From: Bacillus sp. M6-12
GTDB lineage: Bacteria; Bacillota; Bacilli; Bacillales; DSM-1321
Length of the DNA stretch: 62,586 bases
Direction of reading: 5' to 3'
NCBI RefSeq assembly: GCF_002860285.1
Contig: NZ_PGVF01000034.1
Span: 1-62,586 of the forward strand
Part shown: positions 1 through 8,881 of the stretch, piece after piece
Numbering within the stretch: the stretch's first letter is position 1
Layout: the number at the start of each line of letters is the position of its first letter
Program-made: the position numbers and the translations under genes
The notes under the pieces: generated by a model
The model's input: the letters and a program-made list of their open reading frames with translations, nothing else
Told to the model about the DNA's origin: nothing
Databases searched by the model: none

Positions 1-1
1 C

Positions 2-403
2 GAGTTTGTCTACAGTCTGAAGGATTTAGCTTACTCTTTGGCAGGAATCATATATGATAATGAAGAACTCCCTGAACCTATTCCTATTTCAAGCAATAAC
101 CTTTCTCAAGGGATGGAATTAATCAATGTAGAGACATCATTTGAACCATATGCAGAAGAAATACAGGAGCATTTAAAAGGTCGTCATTGGCATATTGGCT
201 ATTACGTCGAAGAAAATGATGAATATATAGAAGCAATTGGATTTAAAAATGACCAAGGAATGTGGGACATTTTTTATGAGGACTATTCAGAGGAAGAGGA
301 ACATCCTGATGATACTTTACTTTTTACCGTCAAACTACCTTCTGAAGCCGAAGAGAAATTTAACCAATTTGTTGAAAATGAAATTCTTAAGCGTCGTGGT
401 TAG
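2..403 (+). CDS. Hypothetical acidic protein, 5' end outside window
   Basis: The frame is open from base 2 to the TAG at 401-403, giving 133 visible residues. The first possible initiator inside the window (TTG at 38) has no Shine-Dalgarno sequence and the frame runs on upstream of it, so I infer that the gene starts before the window. The visible part is soluble, rich in Glu and Asp (for example a YSEEEEHPDD stretch), with no membrane segment or signal peptide. I do not recognise the family. It is followed by a clear intrinsic terminator, which supports a real gene end. Confidence 0.6.
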   Translation, partial: EFVYSLKDLAYSLAGIIYDNEELPEPIPISSNNLSQGMELINVETSFEPYAEEIQEHLKGRHWHIGYYVEENDEYIEAIGFKNDQGMWDIFYEDYSEEEEHPDDTLLFTVKLPSEAEEKFNQFVENEILKRRG

Positions 404-405
404 CT

Positions 406-441
406 AAAGAAGGGATCGTCATTTGACGGTCCCTTCTTTTT
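406..441 (+). terminator. Intrinsic terminator of the first gene
   Basis: The arms AAAGAAGGGA-CGTC and GACGGTCCCTTCTTTT pair around a short ATTT loop, with a run of T at the end. Confidence 0.8.
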
Positions 442-466
442 AAGCGTAAACATTTTCTTAGATGGA

Positions 467-1563
467 TTATGGAAATTAAGAAAGAACAGTGTATGAAGAA
501 TGTGTTAGTTGGGATGGAACCGACAGGGCATTGTTGGTTCAACCTGGCTCACATTTTATAACAAAATGAGATTTAAGTTCGTAGCTGTGAATCCCTTGCA
601 CGTCAAGAAAAGCAAGGAACTTGACGATAATTTCCCAGAAAAATGATGTGAAATATGCAGAAGTCATTGCACAGCTGGTCAAAGACGGAAGATACGCCGA
701 ACCTACGATACCACAAGGAGTTTATGCCGAGCTCCATGCGGCAAAGAAAATACGCGATCTTTTAACAGAGGACCTTCAAACGGTCCAAGGCCAGATGCAT
801 AACTGGATTGATCGGTACTTTCCAGAGTTTCTAACGGTCTTTAAGAATTGGGAGGGTAAGGCTGTATTACAATTCTTACGGCTATATGCTTTACCGCATG
901 AGATAGAAAATTTCAAAGAAGACGCGTTACTTTCTCATCTGAGAAAATCCGTAACCCGGCGTGTGGGAATTAGTAAGATTCGGGAACTAAAGAAAGCAGC
1001 GAGTAAGTCCATCGGACTTCGGCAAGGATCTAATATGGCCAAATTGGAGCTGAAAACGTTACTCGATAAATATGAACTCATCCAACTTAAATTCGAAGAA
1101 TTGGTTGCAACAATAGATACATTACTTGATGAAATACCAGGAGTTCCACAAATGTTGGCGATAAAGGGTGTTGGGAGAGATACAGTCGCTGGTTTTTTTG
1201 CGGAAGTTGGTGATCTGAAAGAATATATTTATCCCAGGCAGATTATTAAGCTGGCCGGCTTGAGTTTGAAAGAAAATACTTCTGGTAAACACAAGGGGAA
1301 AACCGCAAAAAGCTTAGGGCCCTGTTGTTTCGGGTTTGAATGATTCTTGTAGCTAAATAATCAGCGTTTAAGGCATTACATGTTTAATTTACCAACGCAC
1401 AGATAATCCATTAAAAAAGATGCAGTCTCTTATTGCTTTGTGTAATAAATTGATCCATATCTTCTTTAGTATAAGTAAAAAGCAATTTGAATTTAGTGAA
1501 GAAAAAATGTTAAAAGATATCCCTCATATATCAGTTTCAAAGAAGGCAGAAATGGCCGCCTAA
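467..1563 (+). pseudogene. Decayed IS110-family transposase
   Basis: This is the remnant of a DEDD/Transposase_20 recombinase of the IS110 family. The pieces are spread over several frames. A VGMEPTGHCWFNLAH segment near 505-555 ends in a stop, a VNPLHVKKSKELDD segment follows in another frame, and a long intact piece (621-1343) starts KNDVKYAEVIAQLVKDGRYAEP and includes the helix-hairpin-helix-like GVPQMLAIKGVGRDTVAG. The C-terminal tail (TDNPLKKMQSLIALCNKL) resumes after a frameshift and ends at 1563. The N-terminal DEDD region is missing. With at least three frame breaks it cannot make an active enzyme. The family call is from recalled conserved motifs. Confidence 0.85.
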
Positions 1564-1599
1564 ATTCTGTTTTACTTTTGGATGAATAATAGTGTTGTT

Positions 1600-1795
1600 T
1601 TATGATTTTTGGGACATTTGAAGCACGGATTAGTCGGCAAAGTAACTAAATTACGGGCTAAGACCCTGTGGGGCAGCATGGCCGACATCCACCTCATGGA
1701 AAGGTTGAACGAAGGAATTTGAGAGCGAAGACTATGTGAGGCATGGGAGGGTTGACCTCCATGAGAAATGTGGACATCCACTAGTGCGATCATAT
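1600..1795 (+). ncRNA. Possible IS110 bridge-RNA / non-coding end
   Basis: A GC-richer block directly follows the dead transposase and is unlike the AT-rich flanks. It can fold into several local hairpins: GGGCTAAGACCC, CATGG-GAGG pairing with CCTCCATG around GTTGA, and GTGGACATCCAC. IS110-family elements carry a structured bridge RNA in one non-coding end; in the IS1111 group it lies downstream of the transposase. Position and structure fit that, but the assignment is inference. No guide loops were matched. Confidence 0.35.
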
Positions 1796-2453
1796 TTTTA
1801 CTAAGCTACCAATTTCTGTAATAGGTGGGTTATGGGTTATATCTACTTTTCCTTTGAGGATCCAAATATACCCTTTCCAGTAATAAATCCCCAACATAAA
1901 ACATTTACCGTTAGGTAAACAACTATGAAAATCTAAGAAAAACGAAGAAATCGGCTGTATTAGCTTCTTTTATTGAGGGAGGTTAGTTTAAGTGTAAACT
2001 TCACAAAGTTATAGAATGAAGCCGAACTTCCACTAATGGTGGAAGAGGAGTTGAAATTAACGTGACTTTCCATTAGACAAATGACCGATATCGAAATTGT
2101 TTAATCAATAAAGTATTTACACAGAGTAGAATTAAATAAAGCCGAATTTAACAAGGAAGTTGAGATAAGCCCCATAGTAAAATGAGCACCGAATCGGGAT
2201 TCGGTGCCTTTTATATTTATCTATTTTCATCTGACCAATGGAGCAGCACATCCTCGATTTCTGGAGAACCGAAGTAGCAAAGGTGCAGTCCAAAGTCTGA
2301 AGTAAATATCTTCACTTTATCCAGATGAACAATACAGTTACCATCCCCTAAAAATATTTAGCACTCCAAGTATAAAAACATCTTAAAAAATGAAACCTTA
2401 TCTATTAATCATTTCGTCATATATTTGCAGCTACACTAAAGGAGGGCCCACTT
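1796..2453. other. Intergenic stretch with an orphan terminator
   Basis: I see no convincing gene in this AT-rich stretch between the IS110 remnant and the sigma factor gene. At 2186-2216 there is a strong terminator-like hairpin (GCACCGAATC/GATTCGGTGC followed by a T-rich tail) with no intact gene in front of it. It may end a lost gene or a small RNA. A Shine-Dalgarno sequence for the sigma factor (AAAGGAGGG) lies at 2438-2446. Confidence 0.5.
2186..2216 (+). terminator. Orphan intrinsic terminator
   Basis: The ten-base arms GCACCGAATC and GATTCGGTGC are perfectly complementary and are followed by CTTTTATATTT. No intact reading frame ends nearby, so the transcript it terminates is unknown. 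Confidence 0.7.
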
Positions 2454-3029
2454 TTGAAGAAAGAACAAGAATTATTAAACAGGATAAGGAAGGGAGATAA
2501 CGAGGCTTTTAGTCTTTTAGTAAAAGATTTATTGCCTTCAGCTTATCGAACTGCATTTTTAATTTTAAAATCTAAAGAATATGCTGAGGATGCCATGCAA
2601 AATGCTCTTGAGGGTGCGTACGTCAGTATTATGAAAAATAAAGATATTACCAATTTTAAAGCTTGGTTTTACCGAGTTGTTTATTCAAGAGCGATTGAAC
2701 TTTATCGAAAAAATAATCGTGTCGTACATATGGAATATGAGGAAAGTCAAGGAAATAACAAAACAGCCAAAGTATCGACCCAACAGGTTGTCATTCAAAA
2801 AGAAAACCAGCAGGAAATGTTAACGCATATTATGACCCTAAGACGTGAAGAAAGTATCCCTCTTATTCTCCACTTTTATGAAGACTTGACAATCAAGGAT
2901 GTTTCACTCGTCTTAAATGAAAATATCAACACCGTCAAAACGAGAATCAATCGAGGGAAGAAAAAGCTTGCTGAGAATTTATCACAATCAAGAAATTTTA
3001 TTCAGGAGGTTAAGGCTAATGGTTTATAA
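2454..3029 (+). CDS. ECF-type RNA polymerase sigma factor
   Basis: A 191-residue sigma-70 family protein of the extracytoplasmic-function group. Region 2 lies at about residues 20-85 (core contacts and -10 recognition, with AEDAMQNALEGAY and NFKAWFYRVVYSRAIE). Region 4 lies at about 125-180 (the helix-turn-helix LTIKDVSLVLNENINTVKTRINRGKKKL). The TTG start at 2454 is chosen because AAAGGAGGG lies 7-8 bases upstream. The stop overlaps the start of the next gene by 11 bases, the usual arrangement of a sigma/anti-sigma pair with coupled translation. The pair lies between two IS110 remnants. Which stress signal or promoters it serves cannot be read from the sequence. Confidence 0.88.
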   Translation: MKKEQELLNRIRKGDNEAFSLLVKDLLPSAYRTAFLILKSKEYAEDAMQNALEGAYVSIMKNKDITNFKAWFYRVVYSRAIELYRKNNRVVHMEYEESQGNNKTAKVSTQQVVIQKENQQEMLTHIMTLRREESIPLILHFYEDLTIKDVSLVLNENINTVKTRINRGKKKLAENLSQSRNFIQEVKANGL

Positions 3030-4125
3030 AAATGAAGAAAAGCGTGAGTCACTAGACCATTTACAGGTTCCTGCCAGTCTTGAAACATTTATAGCCAAGC
3101 TTCCAGAACGTTATGAAAATGGAGAAATCAATCCTGAGATTGAAAACCAAATAGATAAAGAGTGGCATACTTTTTGCAGCGGGCAAAAAAAGACAGGGTT
3201 TAAGAAAAAAATGATCGCATTTTCATTATCATCGACAGCTGCAATATTTCTATTAGTTGGTTCTGTCTTTGTATCACCCGCAATGGCTGAGTTTGCTTCA
3301 TCAATACCTTATTTAAGCTCTTTATTCAAGTCGAAACCTCTTTATGAGGAGGTTCAAGAAGCACTCGATCAAGAGAACTATGAATACGGCTCATTAGGTA
3401 TGAGTATTTCTGATAAAGAAATCAGCGTGCGGTTTGAGGAATCAGAAGACTATTTCAAGGAAGTGAAACCAGCTGTCGAAGATCTCATCACGAATATTTT
3501 GAAAGCAAGAAACAATGATGCCTACAAAGTACGAGTGTTCTATGATCCAGATGCAGGAAAATTACAGGAACTTCCTAACAAAAGCAATGAAATAGTAGAA
3601 CAAGAAAAAGATTTTAATAGGGTCACGGAATTAACTGGAGAAGTACTGAAGGAATATGGACATCCAATCGAAGGGATCGGTGTTCGAGAAGGAAAGATCT
3701 ATATTGATTATATTCCAAGTACAGAAAAGCGACTAGACGAGATGAAGAGTGATATTACAAATAAGTTAAAACAAGAAGGTTTTACAGGTTATAAAATTAA
3801 ACTCTACCTATATAATCCAGAACATGTTGATCGAGAAGGCAGAATCCTTCCTTTATTTCATACGATTACAGAAGGCTTAACAGCCAAGGCTGAATATAAA
3901 GTGTCGGGAATGGGCTACACAAATAAACGAGAACGTTTCTACATGGTAGTACGGACTACGGTATCATCAAAAGATTCTAATCGGGAAGAGGTTGTCGAAA
4001 AGATTGAACAGGCAATCAGCGATTTCCTTCAAACAGCAGAAGCACAAAAAGCAATTCAGGACGATATTTATGAAATTGAGATTGAGAGTAAAGATAAAAA
4101 GGTGCTAAAAACAATAAAGAATTAG
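3019..4125 (+). CDS. Membrane anti-sigma-like protein with DUF4179/DUF4030-type region
   Basis: A 368-residue protein with a short cytoplasmic part (about 1-65), one transmembrane helix (about 68-90, FSLSSTAAIFLLVGSVFV) and a long extracytoplasmic part. The SPAMAEFASSIPYLSSLFKS segment just after the helix is typical of anti-sigma proteins with DUF4179-like regions, and the rest resembles DUF4030 proteins as I recall them. The ATG at 3019 is chosen over an earlier in-frame start inside the sigma gene because GGAGGT lies just upstream. It overlaps the sigma gene by 11 bases, implying co-translation. Its inferred job is to hold the upstream sigma factor inactive at the membrane. No zinc anti-sigma motif (HxxxCxxC) is present. 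Confidence 0.75.
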   Translation: MVYKNEEKRESLDHLQVPASLETFIAKLPERYENGEINPEIENQIDKEWHTFCSGQKKTGFKKKMIAFSLSSTAAIFLLVGSVFVSPAMAEFASSIPYLSSLFKSKPLYEEVQEALDQENYEYGSLGMSISDKEISVRFEESEDYFKEVKPAVEDLITNILKARNNDAYKVRVFYDPDAGKLQELPNKSNEIVEQEKDFNRVTELTGEVLKEYGHPIEGIGVREGKIYIDYIPSTEKRLDEMKSDITNKLKQEGFTGYKIKLYLYNPEHVDREGRILPLFHTITEGLTAKAEYKVSGMGYTNKRERFYMVVRTTVSSKDSNREEVVEKIEQAISDFLQTAEAQKAIQDDIYEIEIESKDKKVLKTIKN

Positions 4126-4135
4126 TAAATCTAGT

Positions 4136-4165
4136 AGACCATCGTAGCAGATGGTCTAATTTTAT
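4136..4165 (+). terminator. Terminator of the sigma/anti-sigma operon
   Basis: AGACCATC and GATGGTCT pair around GTAGCA, followed by AATTTTAT. Confidence 0.75.
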
Positions 4166-4359
4166 AGTGTTAAGATGTTGGAATCATGTAGTTGAATAAT
4201 TATGGAGAGATCTAAAAACACTCATTACATATCTTAAATGCTACTTTTTTTACCTTTAGTTATTATTTATACCCTCGTGGATCTTTAAGAACGTTTCTTA
4301 TTTGAAAGGTTTTGCTTTTATTAGTCCATTTGGGTAACTAAGCTAGATCTTGGAAAGCC

Positions 4360-4926
4360 GTTCTGCTTTTCAAAAGGGCATTCCATTGTAAAAGCTTATT
4401 GGCACAGGCTATTACTGCTACTTTAAAGGGCATTACCTTCTTCGCGTTTCCTATCTTAGAATTCTCTCAATCTTTTATTGCGAGGGATTAGTTCATCCGT
4501 CGTTTTGCTTCTCCTACAGCGAATTGCACATCTAACGGCCATATACAGAGTGTGCCTAAGTCGGCTGGAACCACTTTTGGTGAACCTATTTACGGTGCCT
4601 CTGAATTTACCTGGTTCAAAGATACTCGAGTCAATACCAGCGAATGCGACAAGCTATTTAGGGTGATCAAACCGTTCAATCTCTCCAATTTCGGAAATGA
4701 TCGTGGCAGCCTTCTTTTCTCCGATACCAGGGATTGATTGGATGATTTTATATTCTTTTATAATTTTAGCTAAAGTATCTATCTCTTCTTCAAATTTGGA
4801 TAGATGCTTTTGGTATTCCAGAAGCATTTTTATATACATCTCCATGCTTAAAATATGGCTTTGGTAGAGATTTTCCTGAAAGGGATTTTGGGTTGCGGCA
4901 GCTAATAGGGCTATTGCTTTTGTATT
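4360..4926 (-). pseudogene. Second decayed IS110-family transposase
   Basis: Read on the minus strand, this is the C-terminal two thirds of an IS110 transposase. It has the pre-HhH coiled region (YIKMLLEYQKHLSKFEEEIDTLAK), the signature IIQSIPGIGEKKAATIISEIG, then LVAFAGIDSSIFEPGKFRG and SGSSRLRHTLYMAVRCAIR, and a disrupted tail near 4360-4470. Stops and frame changes separate these pieces and the DEDD N-terminus is absent. It differs in sequence from the element at 467-1563, so it is a separate insertion and not a duplicate. Confidence 0.85.
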
Positions 4927-5032
4927 AGCCCAGTTGATGGAACGCCTTGGACATAAATATTATGTCTATAAAATTGTAACCTTTAGCGTTTTTGTTCGTC
5001 TTATTTGTGAAAACATTTTTGGAGGGAAACTT

Positions 5033-5575
5033 ATGAAAAAAATCTTTATTCTTTTAATGACAGCTTTCGCATTATTTACTTTTAGCATTGGTGCTTCAGC
5101 ACAATCCAGTGGTGATTTATCAAGTAGTAAAGCAAAACAAATTGCCATAAGTGCTCATCACCATCATTGGAATGCAATGAATGGACACATTAGCAACGTT
5201 AAAAATTCAAAGTGCTATTCTGGAGCAGTTAAGATTAAAGGAGCGGATTATCGTTACTTCTGTAGTGAATTAGACACGAAAAAAAAATTAACTACTTACC
5301 TAAATGAAGTTTTTACATTGAATTCAATAAACAAGGCAATTAAACAATATTCGTTTATTGAATATAAAGGTAAGTTAATGCAACCGAACGCTGATGGGGG
5401 GACTATACTTGAATGGGAAAAGGCCACAAATAAACTTATCTTTTCTAAAAAAGATGTCCGCCAGTTTGAGTTTACGGTTCCTTATGGAGAAACGGTTAAG
5501 TACACAAAGAAAAAAGTTACTTTTGTTAAGGTTAATAATAAATGGCAAATAAATGACTTTAGTGCTGTAAGATAG
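5033..5575 (+). CDS. Secreted IseA-like DL-endopeptidase inhibitor
   Basis: A 180-residue exported protein with a signal peptide of about 24 residues (MKKIFILLMTAFALFTFSIG, then ASA). The mature part contains the ADYRYFCSELDTKKKLTTYL and IEYKGKLMQPNADGGTILEW motifs. These, with the size, match B. subtilis IseA (YoeB, 181 residues), a secreted inhibitor of cell-wall DL-endopeptidases. The ATG at 5033 is preceded by GGAGGG; an upstream in-frame extension lacks a ribosome site and the signal peptide begins here. A terminator follows immediately, and a group IIC intron fragment is inserted behind that. The family match is from memory. Confidence 0.65.
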   Translation: MKKIFILLMTAFALFTFSIGASAQSSGDLSSSKAKQIAISAHHHHWNAMNGHISNVKNSKCYSGAVKIKGADYRYFCSELDTKKKLTTYLNEVFTLNSINKAIKQYSFIEYKGKLMQPNADGGTILEWEKATNKLIFSKKDVRQFEFTVPYGETVKYTKKKVTFVKVNNKWQINDFSAVR

Positions 5576-5580
5576 ATTGT

Positions 5581-5606
5581 ACCTCCAATTTTTGGAGGTT
5601 TTTTTA
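5581..5606 (+). terminator. Terminator behind the IseA-like gene
   Basis: ACCTCC and GGAGGT pair around AATTTTT and are followed by seven T. The group II intron fragment begins two bases later. Confidence 0.85.
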
Positions 5607-5607
5607 T

Positions 5608-5895
5608 GTGTGCCAGGCATGGCAACTATCTAGGTGGTGAAAGACCACTGTGGGGGTACACATCGACCAACCACTAAGGAAGCGCAAGGTACTTATCGTG
5701 AGGTAAGGGCTGGAGGAAGCGTGAAATAAAATCTTGGCTCGACGTACAGAAATCTGATACTAAGGCTTTATAAAGGGATGAGACTCCTAAATAGGTATCT
5801 TACCCTGGGAGGTCTTGCGGATGTACAGTAGTACAGTCGAAAAAGGTTACTCGCAAGAAGTCAGCAGAAGCCATAGCCCTTTTGCATAGTAAAAC
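5608..5895 (+). mobile_element. 5' fragment of a group IIC intron
   Basis: The fragment begins GTGTGCCAGGCATGGCAACT right after a terminator T-run, the standard target of class C group II introns. It runs through domain I features (GGTGGTGAAAGACCACTGTG, then GAGGAAGCGTGAAATAA, CGACGTACAGAAATCTGATA) to the pre-ORF block (CCTGGGAGGTCTTGCGGATG, AAGTCAGCAGAAGCCATAG). The reverse transcriptase gene and the catalytic domains V-VI are missing, so it cannot splice or move. The class is inferred from the conserved 5' end and the insertion site. Confidence 0.75.
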
Positions 5896-6271
5896 ACGCA
5901 AACTTCCATTTCAAAGGATAAAAATAGATTACATGCAGCTGTAAAACTGGTCAGGGACTTGACCAGTTTATTAATGTGGAAAAATGTATTTATTTATTGG
6001 CAAGAGGATAATTCACCAGTCTTGTCCGTGAAAATAACAAGGGGGAGAAGTGGGTCCCTCATTTATTTAAGTTTAGAAAATTATAAAAAATTCGGTCACA
6101 ACATTCTAGGGGGCTGAGAGCTGGAGCTGGAGATAGATACACTGCATTCATTATCAACAACTAAAAGCCTTCACAACATTGGTCATAAGCCAATTTCTTC
6201 GGAAGGTAAAAGGCGCCTTCTGTCACCTTTATCTTATGCTTTCGGGCAAATCAGGGCGCTTTCGCTTTTGT
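5896..6271. other. Intergenic, no gene recognised
   Basis: No convincing reading frame. The only notable structure is a perfect hairpin (AAACTGGTCA/TGACCAGTTT) near 5943-5969, without a strong T tail. No domain V of the upstream intron could be found here. Confidence 0.5.
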
Positions 6272-6415
6272 TCATAAGTGATCTGTTTTCTTGGAATACT
6301 GATGTTTTCCCATCTCTGCATTGTGTTCGGCCAGAAGATTTTTTTGATGGTTTTTTTCATTATTATTCTCAGGTCTTTTATCGTCATCTTTTGTTGTAGG
6401 GTTGGATTTAACCAC
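6272..6415 (-). CDS. Small DUF3941-like protein
   Basis: A 47-residue highly charged protein with a GTG start at 6415 and a good ribosome site (AAAGGAGTG) seven bases upstream. It is rich in Asn, Lys and Asp (RPENNNEKNHQKN) and ends in YSKKTDHL. That ending matches my recollection of the DUF3941 family of tiny Bacillus proteins of unknown role. It stands alone on the minus strand between the intron fragment and the second sigma operon. Confidence 0.6.
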   Translation of the reverse strand: MVKSNPTTKDDDKRPENNNEKNHQKNLLAEHNAEMGKHQYSKKTDHL

Positions 6416-6659
6416 GTTTAGCACTCCTTTCACCTTATACTGAGATTAATGTGTGCCTAAAAGTATGATTTTATGTATGTTGTAAGAGTTACCTGCTGAT
6501 GTGCAGTCAGGAAGGGTGGCTTTTAAGAATCATTTTTGTTTTTCTTCACTCTTTTAAATGGCTGGATTTTACGGTTATAAGTCAGATCGATTAGACATTT
6601 AGAAATTTTTTACAACCACACTTCATTGTTATCGTCTAACTAAAGAAAGGATGATTTGA

Positions 6660-7205
6660 TTGATTGAAAGAGAGAGGCCCTTGATGGATAGGCATGATGA
6701 ATTCAGCAATGAAGATAGGCTGGAATGGTTAATGAATGAGTATGGACAAAGCATTACCCGTTTAGCCTTTACCTACACTAAGAATAAGCAGCTATCAGAA
6801 GATATAGCCCAGGAAGTCTTTATAAAGTGTTATCAAAAACTGGATGGGTTTAGGCATGAGGCCTCCTACAAAACCTGGCTTTACCGCATAACTGTAAACT
6901 TATGTAAAGATAAGCTTAGAAACTGGGCATATCGTAATATTGTTTTTACCGACATATTTCAAAAATGGAGCAAAACAACGGAATCACCTGAAAATGAATT
7001 GATTCATTACGAGAATAGCCGGTTAATTTCTGAAAAAATACTGACCCTGCCAGTAAAATATCGGGAAGTAATTATTTTATATTACTATGAGGAACTGACC
7101 TATAATCAAATTTCTGAACTGTTAAATCTGAACTTGCCAACAATCAAGTCCAGATTGCATCGAGCCCGCCTTTTGTTAAGAAAATTGCTTGAAGGGAGTA
7201 AGTAA
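6660..7205 (+). CDS. ECF-type RNA polymerase sigma factor
   Basis: A 181-residue sigma-70 family protein of the ECF group. Region 2 is at about residues 30-95 (ITRLAFTYTKNKQLSEDIAQEVFIKCYQKL, then YKTWLYRITVNLCKDKLR). Region 4 is at about 125-175 (YREVIILYYYEELTYNQISELLNLNLPTIKSRLHRARLLL). The TTG at 6660 has AGAAAGGATG upstream; the ATG at 6684 is an alternative that would trim eight residues. The next gene, the likely anti-sigma factor, starts one base after the stop. It resembles the SigW/SigV-type envelope-stress factors, but the exact orthologue is unclear. Confidence 0.88.
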   Translation: MIERERPLMDRHDEFSNEDRLEWLMNEYGQSITRLAFTYTKNKQLSEDIAQEVFIKCYQKLDGFRHEASYKTWLYRITVNLCKDKLRNWAYRNIVFTDIFQKWSKTTESPENELIHYENSRLISEKILTLPVKYREVIILYYYEELTYNQISELLNLNLPTIKSRLHRARLLLRKLLEGSK

Positions 7206-7206
7206 G

Positions 7207-8757
7207 ATGGATAACATGTTCGATAATTTGAAGGAAAAAATGAATGAAACGGTTTTGAGTGATATTAGTTTTGATGAGAAGCATAAACAAAAAGTTATGC
7301 GATCCATCAAGATTGTACAAAGCAAAAGGCGATTCAAGCTAAGACCGCAATTTGACCTTTTGCTAAGCATCTGCGTTACATGCTCGCTTATGGTCGGGAT
7401 AAGCTATTTCACTGCAAGTAAATTGGGACTTTTGGAGGGAGACTCTTCAAGTGAAGAAAAAGTCCCTGAAATTAACAAACCGCAAAATAGTACTCAATAC
7501 ATACCTCCAAAGCAGGAAGAATCCTATGAGGATATGACGAAAGAACAGGTTCAACTGAAGCTATTGAATTCAGTTGACTACTTTCATACGGCAGAGGGGA
7601 AATTTGAAACCCTCCATGTTTATGACGATAACTCTGAAAGTACTTCTGTTGTAGAGTATAAGATAAGCATAAAAAACAAAATAGGCGGATATGACAAAGG
7701 TACCGATATTTACCCTGGCAATAAAGGGAGAAGAACACATGAAGCCATATTTAATGATCAGAAAGTCTGGCTCCTTGAAGACGATTCTATCATTGGCAAG
7801 ATATATCAAGAGCATGATCATGAATATACACCGGACCAGGGTACATTAACCATTAATGACGTTTTTGTGGTCAATGAGGCAGGGGTAACTGAAACAATAT
7901 TAAGGGAAAGGCCACCTGTAGGCGCTGCAGGTACGACGTTGTTTCCTTATGAAATGTTCGCAATCTATACAAAAGACAATAATCGTTGGCAAATAGAAAA
8001 ACAAAATGAAGAAGTTTTAGGACATAATACAATTGTTTTAACGGGCAAGCTGGATAAAAAGACCGTTAGAGGAATGAAAGCTGGAACATTCCGTTTTTGG
8101 GCAGATAAAGATTCGGGTGTGTTAGTTAAATATGAGACTTACGATATCAATGGAAATATAACAAGCTATCTGCACCCGGAGAGTCTTCACATCAACATTC
8201 CGATTGATACAAAAGAGTTTGTTGCTAAACTCGAAGGTTATAAAAAGTTAGCAAAAAGAGGAATTGAATATAAAGATCCACGGGAAAAAGACATTAAGGT
8301 ATTGGCAATTGCGGATGCGGATGATGAAGCAACGAAAAACGTGTTAAATATACTTAAAAAGCATATTCCGTTCTTATACGAATTTACTAACAGGGACCTG
8401 AAGCTGTTCTCTGCGAGCTACGAAAAATATAAAGATGATAAGCATGGCTATATAAGCTATAGCTATAAAAAGGATCCTAATGAAGTGGGATCAGGTACAA
8501 AGATGCTGTTCACCCGTTCCTATGATAAAGATACTGTTGTCCGTTCGTGGGGGGAATTTGATACTGAAAAAGGGGACCGGATAGATCAGTTTAGATTAAA
8601 TGATATCGAGTGGGAGAGTTTTAAAATTCACGACAATAAAAATACCCATTTTATAGGAAGGAAAGGTGATTATATTTATGAGATAGTCAGCCAGGATATC
8701 AGTTATAAAGAGGCTAGGCTTTTATTGAAGTCATTTAATCCTGCTATGATGAAGTAA
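7207..8757 (+). CDS. Membrane anti-sigma factor with LolA/MucB-like outer domain
   Basis: A 516-residue single-pass protein. The cytoplasmic N-terminus (about 1-50, KMNETVLSDISFDEKHKQKVMRSI) would bind the sigma factor. A transmembrane helix follows at about 54-75, then a linker, then a large outer domain (about 110-516) with repeated beta-strand features such as FETLHVYDDNSESTSVVEYK and GTFRFWADKDSGVLVKYE. These resemble outer-membrane lipoprotein-sorting (LolA/RseB-like) folds. The ATG at 7207 has GGGAG upstream and lies directly behind the sigma gene, so the two form an operon. The inferred role is to sense an envelope signal and release the sigma factor. Confidence 0.75.
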   Translation: MDNMFDNLKEKMNETVLSDISFDEKHKQKVMRSIKIVQSKRRFKLRPQFDLLLSICVTCSLMVGISYFTASKLGLLEGDSSSEEKVPEINKPQNSTQYIPPKQEESYEDMTKEQVQLKLLNSVDYFHTAEGKFETLHVYDDNSESTSVVEYKISIKNKIGGYDKGTDIYPGNKGRRTHEAIFNDQKVWLLEDDSIIGKIYQEHDHEYTPDQGTLTINDVFVVNEAGVTETILRERPPVGAAGTTLFPYEMFAIYTKDNNRWQIEKQNEEVLGHNTIVLTGKLDKKTVRGMKAGTFRFWADKDSGVLVKYETYDINGNITSYLHPESLHINIPIDTKEFVAKLEGYKKLAKRGIEYKDPREKDIKVLAIADADDEATKNVLNILKKHIPFLYEFTNRDLKLFSASYEKYKDDKHGYISYSYKKDPNEVGSGTKMLFTRSYDKDTVVRSWGEFDTEKGDRIDQFRLNDIEWESFKIHDNKNTHFIGRKGDYIYEIVSQDISYKEARLLLKSFNPAMMK

Positions 8758-8771
8758 AATGATTGGTAAAG

Positions 8772-8797
8772 AAAAGGGACATTCCGCTGTCCCTTTT
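8772..8797 (+). terminator. Terminator of the second sigma operon
   Basis: Perfect ten-base arms AAAAGGGACA/TGTCCCTTTT around TTCCGC. Confidence 0.8.
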
Positions 8798-8881
8798 CAG
8801 TTTGTAGAAGATAAGTAACACAAGGAGGAAACAGGAGAATAAGGGTTCCACTGGAGTGTACATTTTGGGGGAGATTAAATT

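Noticed and set aside
1572..1793. Minus-strand frame across the structured block after the IS110 remnant
   Set aside because: No ribosome site and no recognisable protein pattern; the hairpin content explains the block better as non-coding.
2917..3018. Longer N-terminus for the first anti-sigma gene
   Set aside because: The open frame extends back into the sigma gene, but GGAGGT precedes the ATG at 3019 and the usual short overlap is restored with that start.
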